Below the pieces are notes generated by a model that saw only the letters and a list, made by a program, of their open reading frames with translations, had not been told where the DNA came from and searched no databases. Below, piece by piece: positions 1 through 8,991 of a DNA stretch of 64,000 nt. Each line of letters starts with the position of its first letter. Position 1 is the first letter of the stretch. The position numbers were made by a program, and so were the translations under genes. Origin of the DNA: Azospirillum doebereinerae (GTDB lineage Bacteria > Pseudomonadota > Alphaproteobacteria > Azospirillales > Azospirillaceae); contig NZ_RZIJ01000009.1 in assembly GCF_003989665.1 (NCBI RefSeq), positions 62,001 to 126,000 on the forward strand, read 5' to 3'.

Positions 1-59
1 AGACGATGATCGCCAATCTGCTGTCCCCGACCCGCGCCGGGGTGGACACGCCGGCGTGA
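1..59 (+). CDS. 3' end of an unidentified gene (partial)
   Basis: An open frame runs in from the left edge (first full codon at position 3) and ends with TGA at 57-59. The last residues read TMIANLLSPTRAGVDTPA. It is followed within a few bases by a strong hairpin shared with the convergent TRAP gene, which fits the end of a plus-strand gene. Only 18 residues are visible, so nothing can be said about function. The frame could also be chance. Confidence 0.3.
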   Translation, partial: TMIANLLSPTRAGVDTPA

Positions 60-69
60 CCTCATGAAA

Positions 70-100
70 AAGGCCCCGGCGGATTGTCCGCCGGGGCCTT
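70..100 (-). terminator. Intrinsic terminator of the TRAP binding-protein gene
   Basis: A perfect 14-bp inverted repeat (70-83 with 87-100) has a 3-nt loop. On the minus strand it is followed by five T residues, so it terminates the gene ending at 115. It may also serve the plus-strand gene ending at 59. Confidence 0.85.
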
Positions 101-114
101 CCAACCGACCGCTG

Positions 115-1739
<1,625 letters not shown>

Positions 1740-2495
1740 TCAGATGCCTTGGCCGCCGGACACTTCGATCCGCTGCGCGTTCACCCAGCGATTGTCGTCG
1801 GACAGCAGGCTCCCGATCATCGGCCCGATGTCGTCCGGCACCCCAGCGCGGCCAAGAGCGGTCATGTCCGCGAAGATCCTGTTGACGTCCGGGTTGTCGC
1901 GGACGGCGCCGCCGCCGAAATCGGTCCCGATCGCGCCCGGCGCCACCGTGTTGACCGCAATCCCCCGCGCGCCCAACTCCTTGGCCATGTAGACGGAAAG
2001 CACCTCGACCGCACCCTTCACCGCCGCATAGGCGGCGTAGCCCGGATACGACACCCGGGTCAGACCGGAGGACAGGTTCACGATGCGGCCGCCGTCCGCG
2101 ATCAGTGGCAGAAGCGTCTGCGTGAGGAAGTAGACCCCCTTGAAGTGGACGTTGACCAACCCGTCGAACTGCGCCTCGGTCGTCTGACCGATCAAGGCAC
2201 AGTCGCCGTGGCCGGCATTGTTCACGAGGTGATCGAAGGTCTCCCGCGCCCAGATGTCGCGCAACGCCGCCCGCAGCCGCCCGGCAAAGGACGGGAAGCC
2301 GGCAACGTCGCCGGTGTCGAGCTGGAGGGCCGTCGCCGTTCGGCCCATGGCTTGGATCTCGGCGACAACGGCTTGCGCGTCCTCGCTCCGGTTCCGGTAG
2401 GTCAGGACGACGTCACCGCCACGGCGGGCGATGCTGAGTGCGGTGTTGCGGCCGAGTCCGCGGCTGGCGCCGGTCACGAGGGCGATCTTGGTCAT
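1740..2495 (-). CDS. SDR-family NAD(P)-dependent oxidoreductase
   Basis: This is a 251-residue classical short-chain dehydrogenase/reductase. The start is MTKIALVTGASRGLGRN, preceded by AGGAGTTGACC; the longer frame upstream is not used. Seen motifs are the Rossmann TGASRGLG near residue 8, the NNAG strand motif, the catalytic Ser in NLSSG, and the Tyr/Lys pair in YAAYAAVKGA. The C-terminus WVNAQRIEVSGGQGI is typical of 3-oxoacyl-ACP reductase-like SDRs. It is transcribed divergently from an AraC-type regulator, with 133 bp between start codons, so that regulator probably controls it. The substrate is unknown. Confidence 0.92.
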   Translation of the reverse strand: MTKIALVTGASRGLGRNTALSIARRGGDVVLTYRNRSEDAQAVVAEIQAMGRTATALQLDTGDVAGFPSFAGRLRAALRDIWARETFDHLVNNAGHGDCALIGQTTEAQFDGLVNVHFKGVYFLTQTLLPLIADGGRIVNLSSGLTRVSYPGYAAYAAVKGAVEVLSVYMAKELGARGIAVNTVAPGAIGTDFGGGAVRDNPDVNRIFADMTALGRAGVPDDIGPMIGSLLSDDNRWVNAQRIEVSGGQGI

Positions 2496-2628
2496 GGTCA
2501 ACTCCTGTGGTGCGATGAGCCCACTATCGGACCGGAGAGCCGGCCGGTGTTGCCGGAAGCTCGACACTTCTTGCCCAATCCTCCAAGAACCGATGCGCGG
2601 GCGGCGGCGACGGGCTAGGCTTGCCCCC

Positions 2629-3519
2629 ATGACCGATCTCCTCCATGCCGTTCGCCGTCACGCGGAGGCTCACGCCGACACCACCGGCTTGGCGCGAACA
2701 GCGATTCCAGGCCTCACAACCGTGCGCGCGACCGCGCCGAGCGATCTCGTCTACGCCATTTCCCGACCGCTCGTCTGCTTGGTCCTGCAGGGAAGCAAGC
2801 ACGTCACGATGGGGACGCAGGCCTTCCCGTTCACCGCCGGCGACTCGTTGCTGATCGCGGCGGACGTGCCGACCGTGAGCCAGATCACGCACGCGACGGT
2901 CGTCGCGCCCTATCTCTCGCTCGTCCTGGAACTCGACTTGGCGGTCATCGCGGATCTGGCCGCGCAGATGGAGGCCGGAGCCGACGGCGACCATGCGCCC
3001 GTTCGCGTCGAACCGACCGACGCCGAAGTCGCCGACACGGCGCTGCGGTTGATGCGCTTGCTCGATCGTCCGGCATCGGTGCCGGTGTTGCAAGCACAGC
3101 TCGTGCGTGAAGTGCATTACTGGCTGTTGTCCGGGCGGCATGGGGCGGTGATCCGGCGTCTTGGCTGGGCGGACGGCCCGGCGCGGCGCGTGGCCCGTGC
3201 GGTCATGGTGCTTCGGACCGAGTTCGCGCAGCCATTGCCGGTCGAGCGCCTGGCGGCCGTGGCCGGGATGAGCCTTTCGTCATTCCACCAGCATTTCCGC
3301 GCGGTGACCTCTCTCTCGCCCCTGCAGTTTCAGAAGCATCTGCGCCTGATCGAGGCCAGACGGCTGATGCTGTCGGAAGGATTGAGCGCAAGCAACGCGG
3401 CGTTCGCGGTGGGCTACGAGAGTGTGTCCCAGTTCACGCGGGAGTATGGGCGCATGTTCGGTCTGCCGCCCGTTCGGGATGCGAAGGCGGCAAGGGGCAA
3501 AGCGCAGGCTTCCGTTTAG
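2629..3519 (+). CDS. AraC-family transcriptional regulator
   Basis: This is a 296-residue regulator with start ATG at 2629 (MTDLLHAVRRHAEAHADTTG). Residues of about 20-190 match the AraC_N type effector domain (RPLVCLVLQGSKHVTMG, a cupin-like strand pattern). The last 100 residues carry two helix-turn-helix units: PLPVERLAAVAGMSLSSFHQ and then SASNAAFAVGYESVSQFTRE. This domain set is common in regulators adjacent to SDR or aldo-keto reductase genes. Here it is divergent from an SDR gene, so local control of that gene is the simplest inference. The effector is not known. Confidence 0.92.
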   Translation: MTDLLHAVRRHAEAHADTTGLARTAIPGLTTVRATAPSDLVYAISRPLVCLVLQGSKHVTMGTQAFPFTAGDSLLIAADVPTVSQITHATVVAPYLSLVLELDLAVIADLAAQMEAGADGDHAPVRVEPTDAEVADTALRLMRLLDRPASVPVLQAQLVREVHYWLLSGRHGAVIRRLGWADGPARRVARAVMVLRTEFAQPLPVERLAAVAGMSLSSFHQHFRAVTSLSPLQFQKHLRLIEARRLMLSEGLSASNAAFAVGYESVSQFTREYGRMFGLPPVRDAKAARGKAQASV

Positions 3520-3679
3520 GGCCGTTCGACAAGAGGATGTTCCGGTTGCCGGAGGTGCTCGGCCCGCCCCTGTTTCCCGCCCCTGTTTCCCGGTTCCCGC
3601 CGGACTTCCACATGGGCGGGGACGGCCAAACGGAGAGGTGCCGGAGCCTCGGCCCCGGTCGGGAGGCGATCGGGCACGG

Positions 3680-5074
3680 CTATCTCCTGTCCATCATCGA
3701 CCGCTCCAGCACGTCGAAGACGCGCGCCTCCCCCATCTGCGCGACGTTGAAACGCAGGAAGCCGGACGCGGTCTGCGAAACGCTGAAGACGTTGCCGGGG
3801 GCGAGAACCACGTCGTCCCGCAACGCCGCCCGCGCGACGTCCGCGGAGTCCAGCCCGTCGGGCAGACGGCACCACAGATAGAAGCCTCCGCGCGGCATCA
3901 GCCATGGCCGGATGCCGAGCGCTCCCAGCCTGTCCGTCGCCTCCCGCCGCGCCCGCGCCAAGCGGCGGCGCAACGCCTCCAGATGCCGGCGGTAGCCGCC
4001 GTCGCCCAGGACCGCGCAAACGACCCCGGCGGCCACCGGGCTGGGGCCGCCGAAATTCGTCGCCACCTGGAGATCGGCCAGCGCCTCCACCCAGTCCTCC
4101 CGCGCCGCGATGTAGCCGCAGCGGATCGAGGCGGACAGCGTCTTGGAAAAGCTGCCGATCCGGATCACCCGCGCCAGCCCGTCCAGCGCGGCGAGCCTGG
4201 GGGACGGCTCCGGTTCGAAGCCGGTGAAGATGTCGTCCTCGACGATCGTCAGGTCATGGACCGCCGCGGCGTTGAGCAGCCGGTGGGCCGTCTGCGGCGA
4301 AAGCGTCGCTCCCGTCGGGTTGTGGAGCGCGGAGTTGGTGATGTACAGGCGCGGCCGGTGCGTCGCCAGCGCCTCCGTGAACCGGTCGATGTCCGGACCG
4401 GCCGGCGTGAAGGGCACGCCGACGATCCGCGCCCGGTGCGCCCGCAGCAGGGCCTGGAAGTTGAAATAGCAGGGATCGTCGACCAGCACGGTGTCGCCGG
4501 GCCGCAGCAGGAAGCGGCAGACGAGATCGATGGCCTGGGTTCCCGATGCGGTCAGCAGGATCCGGTCGGCCCCCGCCGCGATCCCCTCCTCCGCGAACTG
4601 GCGGGCCAGCAGCCGGCGCAGGTCGGGCGATCCCCGCGTGCCGCCGTAATCCACCAGCAGGCCGTCCCCGGCACGCGCGAGCCCGCGGATCGCCTTGCGG
4701 ATCATCCCGCCCGGCATCCAGTCGGCCGGCAGCCACCCGCAGCCGGGCTTCGGCATCCCGGCGGCGGTGTCGAGCGACTGGCGCGACACCCAGAAGGGAT
4801 CGATCACCCGGTCCGGCTGCGGCCCCATCTCCGCCAGGGCCAGCGGCGGGACGGCGCCGGACGGGTAGAATCCGGAACCCGGCCGCGAACGGATGACGCC
4901 TTCGGCGGCGAGCCGGTCGTAGGCCTCGACGACCGTGGAGGGCGACACCCCCATGGCGGCGGCGAAGCGTCGAATCGACGGCAGTCTTTCTCCCGGCGAC
5001 AGCGTGCCGTTCGCCATCTTCCGGCGGATCGCCTCCATCACCTCGCCCGTCCGCGTGCCCCTGCCACCCTTCAT
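3680..5074 (-). CDS. MocR/PdxR-type regulator (GntR HTH fused to aminotransferase class I fold)
   Basis: This is a 464-residue fusion protein. The N-terminal 75 residues form a GntR winged helix (ERLPSIRRFAAAMGVSPSTV, then a wing ending RSRPGSGF). The rest is a fold-type I PLP domain with the PLP lysine in SFSKTLSASIRCGYIA and the ENDIF-like VEDDIFTGFEPE. The start at 5074 (MKGGRGTRTGEVMEAI) fits family N-termini; the longer frame would read through the operator region. MocR proteins use the PLP domain as a sensor and usually control the divergently transcribed neighbour, here an EamA exporter. The start-to-start gap of 161 bp holds the expected direct repeats. Confidence 0.93.
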   Translation of the reverse strand: MKGGRGTRTGEVMEAIRRKMANGTLSPGERLPSIRRFAAAMGVSPSTVVEAYDRLAAEGVIRSRPGSGFYPSGAVPPLALAEMGPQPDRVIDPFWVSRQSLDTAAGMPKPGCGWLPADWMPGGMIRKAIRGLARAGDGLLVDYGGTRGSPDLRRLLARQFAEEGIAAGADRILLTASGTQAIDLVCRFLLRPGDTVLVDDPCYFNFQALLRAHRARIVGVPFTPAGPDIDRFTEALATHRPRLYITNSALHNPTGATLSPQTAHRLLNAAAVHDLTIVEDDIFTGFEPEPSPRLAALDGLARVIRIGSFSKTLSASIRCGYIAAREDWVEALADLQVATNFGGPSPVAAGVVCAVLGDGGYRRHLEALRRRLARARREATDRLGALGIRPWLMPRGGFYLWCRLPDGLDSADVARAALRDDVVLAPGNVFSVSQTASGFLRFNVAQMGEARVFDVLERSMMDRR

Positions 5075-5110
5075 CGCCCGCCCCACCGGCAACCGTACCG
5101 CTCTGAGAAC

Positions 5111-5153
5111 CCATACAGATCGGTGGAATTGTATCGGACTGTCCCTGTATCGG
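5111..5153. promoter_or_regulatory. Probable MocR operator (direct plus inverted repeats)
   Basis: The 8-mer TGTATCGG occurs at 5130-5137 and again at 5146-5153, a 16-bp direct repeat. ATACAG at 5113-5118 is the inverted complement of CTGTAT at 5145-5150. MocR/PdxR regulators are known to bind two direct repeats plus a third inverted half-site between divergent genes, and this arrangement matches. The assignment is inference from motif and position. Confidence 0.65.
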
Positions 5154-5235
5154 CCAGCGTCCGGCACGCTAGGGTCGCGGCGCGGCCACCCGGAAGACGC
5201 CAGGGCGGAACCGGAGCGAAAAAGGACGATGTGTC

Positions 5236-6096
5236 ATGCAGCGGACGGCGGCGGGATGGTGGAGCGGGATGGCGGGCGTGGTCATCTTCAGCGGGTCGCT
5301 GCCGGCGACGCGCGTCGCGGTCGGCGGCTTCACGCCGCTGTTCCTGACTTCGGCGCGCGCCGTGATCGCGGCGGCCCTCGCCATCCTCCTGCTGTCGGCC
5401 CTGCGGCAGGCATGGCCATCCCGCCGCGACCTGGCACCGCTGGCGATCGTCGCGACCGGGGTGGTCGCCGGCTTCCCGCTGCTGACGGCGCTGGCCCTGC
5501 AACAGGTCACGTCGGCGCATTCCATCGTCTTCATCGGCCTGCTGCCGCTCGCCACCGCCGGCTTCGCCGTGCTTCGCGGCGGCGAACGGCCGAAACCGGC
5601 CTTCTGGCTGTTCTCCGGGGTCGGCGGCTTGTCGGTCGCCGGCTTCGCCCTGTCGCGGGACGGCGGCGGCACGCTGGCCGGTGACGGCCTGATGGTTCTG
5701 GCGGTCCTGCTCTGCGGGCTCGGCTATGCCGAGGGAGCGGCGCTGTCGCGCCGGCTGGGCGGTTGGCAGGTCATCTCCTGGGCGCTGGTGCTGGCGCTGC
5801 CGGCCATGGCGGCGCTGGCGCTGGCAACCCGTCCGTCCGCCTGGGACGGCGTCGCGGCACCGGCCTGGATCGGCCTCGCCTATGTCTCGGTCTTCAGCAT
5901 GCTGGTCGGCTTTGTCTTCTGGTACCGCGGTCTGGCGCTGGGCGGGATCGCCGGCGTCGGCCAATTGCAGCTCCTCCAGCCCTTTCTCGGGCTGGTGCTG
6001 GCGGGGGTGCTGCTGGACGAACCCATCGCCTGGACCATGGTGGCGTCGACCGGTCTGGTTGTGCTGTGCGTCGCGGGCGCCAAGCGTTTCGCATAG
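5236..6096 (+). CDS. EamA/DMT-superfamily transporter (RhaT/YdcZ-like exporter)
   Basis: This is a 286-residue integral membrane protein with about ten hydrophobic helices arranged as two EamA halves. The first starts WSGMAGVVIFSGSLPATRVA; the second starts ISWALVLALPAMAALAL and ends PIAWTMVASTGLVVLCVAGAK. DMT proteins of this type usually export amino acids, related metabolites or drugs. Divergence from a MocR regulator, a PLP-sensing class, hints at an amine or amino-acid substrate, but that is only context. Confidence 0.9.
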   Translation: MQRTAAGWWSGMAGVVIFSGSLPATRVAVGGFTPLFLTSARAVIAAALAILLLSALRQAWPSRRDLAPLAIVATGVVAGFPLLTALALQQVTSAHSIVFIGLLPLATAGFAVLRGGERPKPAFWLFSGVGGLSVAGFALSRDGGGTLAGDGLMVLAVLLCGLGYAEGAALSRRLGGWQVISWALVLALPAMAALALATRPSAWDGVAAPAWIGLAYVSVFSMLVGFVFWYRGLALGGIAGVGQLQLLQPFLGLVLAGVLLDEPIAWTMVASTGLVVLCVAGAKRFA

Positions 6097-6158
6097 GCGG
6101 CTTTCCGTCCGCAGGATCTTCCCCGCAGAAGCCCGCCCGCGCGTCCCCGGCCCGGCCT

Positions 6159-6764
6159 TCAGCCCTCCGGCAGCGCGATGTCCGCCTGGCCGCGCGTGAT
6201 GTCGGCGACCGTCCGGATGAACCCGTCCAGACGGTCGCGCGGCAGCCGGACGAGAAGTCGCACGCCCTCGGCCGTGAAGTCCGCGGAGTCCGCGACCGCC
6301 CCGGCAATCCCGGCAAGCGACGCCCGGATCCGGCCTTCGTCCGCGAAGGCGCAGACGACCGACAGCGCCGCGAGATCGACGATGGCCTCCCGTTCCGCCG
6401 CGCGCAGGCACATCGCCGCCGTTCCGCCATAGGCGCGCACCAATCCCCCGGTTCCCAGCAAAACACCGCCGAACCAGCGGCTGACCACCACCGCCACCCG
6501 GTCCAACCCCTGCCCCTCGATGGCCTGGAGGATCGGGCGTCCGGCGGTTCCTCCGGGTTCGCCGTCGTCGCTGAAACGGTAGACTCCGCCGATGCGGAAG
6601 GCCCAGCAATTGTGGCCGGCATCCTGGCTGCCGCATCCGGCAATAAAAGCGCGGGCCTCCTCCTCGCTGCCGGCCGGCCCCGCCGCTGCCAGAAAACGGC
6701 TTTTCTTCACCTCCTGCTCGAACCGTTCCGTCTTCCTCAGGGTAAACATCCGCTCCGCCGTCAT
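6159..6764 (-). CDS. YigZ/IMPACT-family protein
   Basis: This is a 201-residue protein with the hallmark IMPACT/UPF0029 block: KKSRFLAAAG near the start, FRIGGVYRFSDDGEPGGTAG around residue 60-80, then VVVSRWFGGVLLGTGGLVRAYGG. The C-terminal part is the DUF1949-like domain. Family members bind ribosomes or RNA, and eukaryotic IMPACT acts on translation control; the bacterial role is not settled. The start at 6764 is the longest; MFTLRKTERF at 6749, with GGAGCGG directly before it, is an equally good alternative. Confidence 0.92.
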   Translation of the reverse strand: MTAERMFTLRKTERFEQEVKKSRFLAAAGPAGSEEEARAFIAGCGSQDAGHNCWAFRIGGVYRFSDDGEPGGTAGRPILQAIEGQGLDRVAVVVSRWFGGVLLGTGGLVRAYGGTAAMCLRAAEREAIVDLAALSVVCAFADEGRIRASLAGIAGAVADSADFTAEGVRLLVRLPRDRLDGFIRTVADITRGQADIALPEG

Positions 6765-7418
6765 CGCGCCCGCGCAAACTTCCCTGTCCAGCCTATCCGC
6801 CCGACGGTGAAAGCGCGACTCCGCCGATCAGCGCCACGGCCGACGCAGGCGTCGGAAGGACGTTGCTCCGGATTCGAGCGGCTCTGGTGGATGTCCATGC
6901 CGGCACGGCACGCCCGCTTCCGGAAGCGGGAGCCTGTACAATCCAGCATAAAAATGTGCAAGGGCTCTCGCCAAATCAATGACTTACGAGAGATTAATCC
7001 GGCACACAGCGCACGAGAATCCAACAACTGCATTGTTTGTTAGAAAAAATCCAGTACAAGCTTCCTATGAGGAAAACGCCTCTTTTAAAGCTACCTGAAC
7101 AATCAAAAATACTTACTCCATATCCATGGCTTGTCATTTAATGTTACTCAAGCCTCGGTATCAATTAATTACAATTCAACCCTCTTCTTCTTTCCATTCG
7201 GCGAATCGCCGATGGTTTGGGATAAGCCGGAGGTGCCGACAACGTCAACACTGGTTGAAACGGATGCGGCAAGTCTCGCCGAGGCGCACACAGCACCGGC
7301 ATATGCTTGTACACGATCAAAAGACTCAGCGAGTCGCCTGACGGAAAGTTGATGATCTGCGTCTGGTCAGAGACTGCTGCTCATGTCATGGAGCCGCACA
7401 GAAGAAGAGCCCACCTCA
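6765..7418. other. Gene-free stretch, AT-rich in its middle
   Basis: About 650 bases contain no credible gene. From roughly 6940 to 7200 the base composition drops sharply to AT-rich, unlike the core genes to the left. A short frame from 7131 (TTG start) could encode 73 residues, but it lacks a clear ribosome-binding site and resembles nothing I know. The stretch marks the left border of the accessory island. Confidence 0.55.
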
Positions 7419-8343
7419 GAGTCCGTCCTGAACGATTATTTCCGCGCGATTCGCCGAAGCATCAACAGGATCATGGCGATACGGATGAAGGCGATGGATG
7501 TTGAGGGTAGGGTTCGTAATGGCGTACCAGGCGGCATCGAGTGAGCCAAGATAGCGTTCGCTCGACCAGCCACCGCTTGGGGAGAAGAACGACCCCCTTG
7601 GCCTGATCGGAACGCTTGACGATCTTCAACCGCCAATCGCCAGTGCTCCTCACCTTGGCGGCCGGGACGTTCCCTTGGCCACCGCCGTCGGTGAAGATCA
7701 CCTGGATGAAGGGGAACCGGACGCGTGTGGCTTTGTCCAAGACCAGGGCGGTGCCGTCACGGTCCTGGATGTCGGCGCGATGAACGCGTGACGTTCAGGA
7801 GCAGTCCGAGCCTGTCGACGAGGACGTGGTATTTGAGACACCTCCGATCTTCTTGCCCGCGTCGTAGCCGACCGGGTCCGCCGCAAGCCCCCCTTTTCCG
7901 CCGCGCGGACACTTTGGCTGTCGATCATGGCGGCGGTCGGACTGGCCTCGCGGCCCTCCTGCTCGCGGACCCGCAGGCAGAGGTCATGGTGGATGCGCTC
8001 CAGCCTCCCCTCCCAGACCCACAGACGCAGAGAGCCATGAACCGTGCCGCGCGGCAGCAGATCCTTGGGCGGATGACGCCATTGGCGGCCCGTCTCCAGC
8101 ACATACAGCACGCCGTTCAGCACCGCCCGGACATCGACGCTGCGGTGCCGCCCACCATGCCGAGCCGGCGGGAGAAGCGGCTCGATCAGCCTCCATTCCT
8201 CATCGTTCAGGTCGCTCGGGTAGCGCAGCCCGCTGCGATTGTGACGCCCGCGGCTCTCGCCCGTCCACATTCTTGCCTCCGTCTTGGAGGCGCCTTTGAA
8301 TCATAAGCGATTCATCCAATTCAACTTCTTCTCGGACAGGCTC
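7419..8343 (-). mobile_element. Decayed IS5-family insertion sequence
   Basis: The element is bounded by imperfect terminal inverted repeats: GAGTCCGTCCTGAACGA begins at 7419, and its counterpart on the other strand, GAGCCTGTCCGAGAAGA, ends at 8343. The enclosed transposase frame is on the minus strand and broken. No matching target duplication is visible in the flanks, which suggests an old insertion or rearranged ends. The right end runs straight into an IS256 remnant. Confidence 0.75.
7436..8270 (-). pseudogene. IS5-family transposase, multiply frameshifted
   Basis: The N-terminus is intact: MWTGESRGRH followed by RYPSDLNDEEWRLIEPLLPP and the MIDSQSVRAAEKGG block. After that the family sequence jumps frames. 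DPVGYDAGKKIGG is in a second frame, YHVLVDRLGLLLNVT in a third phase, and DIQDRDGTALVLDKATRV continues into IFTDGGGQG and SDQAKGVVLLPKRWLVERT. The C-terminal MILLMLRRIARK is in yet another frame, ending at 7436. At least four frameshifts mean it cannot make active enzyme. The start ATG at 8270 has GGAGG upstream. Confidence 0.85.
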
Positions 8344-8730
8344 TGGGATGAAGCCCAACGCCTTCTCCCATCGCTTCCTCCGTCTCTTGTGAACCCGTGC
8401 GCAATATCGGTCACGGAAACCGTTTCGGGAAGAAGGGTCCGCTCGTAGCCCTTACGGTCGAAGCTGGCCTGGCGGTCGCGCGGGTTCCCCAGCTCCGGCG
8501 CCCCGGTCCCGGCCAAGCACCGCCTTGCAGGCGTAGCCGTTGCGGCTGTTGCAGGCCGCCGCCTCGCTGGCCAGATGATCGTCCATCTCGCCATTCAAGG
8601 TGCGCTCGCCCAGCGCCTTCTTCAGACCATCCAGCAGGCCGTCGGGATCAAAAACGCTCTTCGGATCGGCGCCGGCCAGAAGCTGGTCCAGCAGGATATC
8701 CGGAATGAAAGGCCGTCTGCGATGGGCCAC
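8344..8730 (-). pseudogene. IS256-family transposase remnant (N-terminal part)
   Basis: From 8730 the frame reads MAHRRRPFIPDILLDQLLAG, DPKSVFDPDGLLDGLKKALG, then MDDHLASEAAACNSRNGYA. This is the recognisable start of IS256 (mutator-type) transposases. The next family motif, NPRDRQASFD, is in another frame at about 8460-8490, so a frameshift has occurred. The catalytic DDE region is absent; the sequence degenerates and then meets the IS5 end at 8343. Confidence 0.75.
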
Positions 8731-8991
8731 ACGAGGTCTTCTTCCTCATTATGCTCGGCCCCACACGGAATTCCCGACACTCTCGACTATCGCGCCGCCC
8801 GGGCCCAGCTCTTCGCCACTTGGGCCGAAGCCGCCGGCGCGCCGCCTGATTGCCCGATCCCCTGGGTACCTGTCGCCCAACTGCGCCTTCCTGAACCGCC
8901 AGCTTCAACGACTTGACGGTGCCCTTCGTTGCATAACGTCGGCGGGAGAGGCACTTCAGCCATGACGCGGTTCGGGCTACATAGCCGAGGA
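8731..8991. other. Short gene-free stretch between IS remnant and giant repeat gene
   Basis: These 261 bases separate the IS256 fragment from the stop codon of the large repeat gene. Overlapping short frames occur on both strands, but none is recognisable. I see no clear terminator hairpin for the large gene here. Confidence 0.4.

Noticed and set aside
3422-5347. A 641-codon plus-strand frame opposite the MocR gene
   Set aside because: Arg/Pro-rich composition typical of antisense frames in GC-rich DNA; it covers the end of the AraC gene, the MocR gene and the operator.
7131-7352. 73-codon frame in the AT-rich left border
   Set aside because: TTG start, no ribosome-binding site, no recognisable family, atypical composition; kept only as a note in the intergenic entry.
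7415-8346. Target-site duplication of the IS5 element
   Set aside because: The three bases flanking each end (TCA and TGG) do not match, so no duplication can be claimed.
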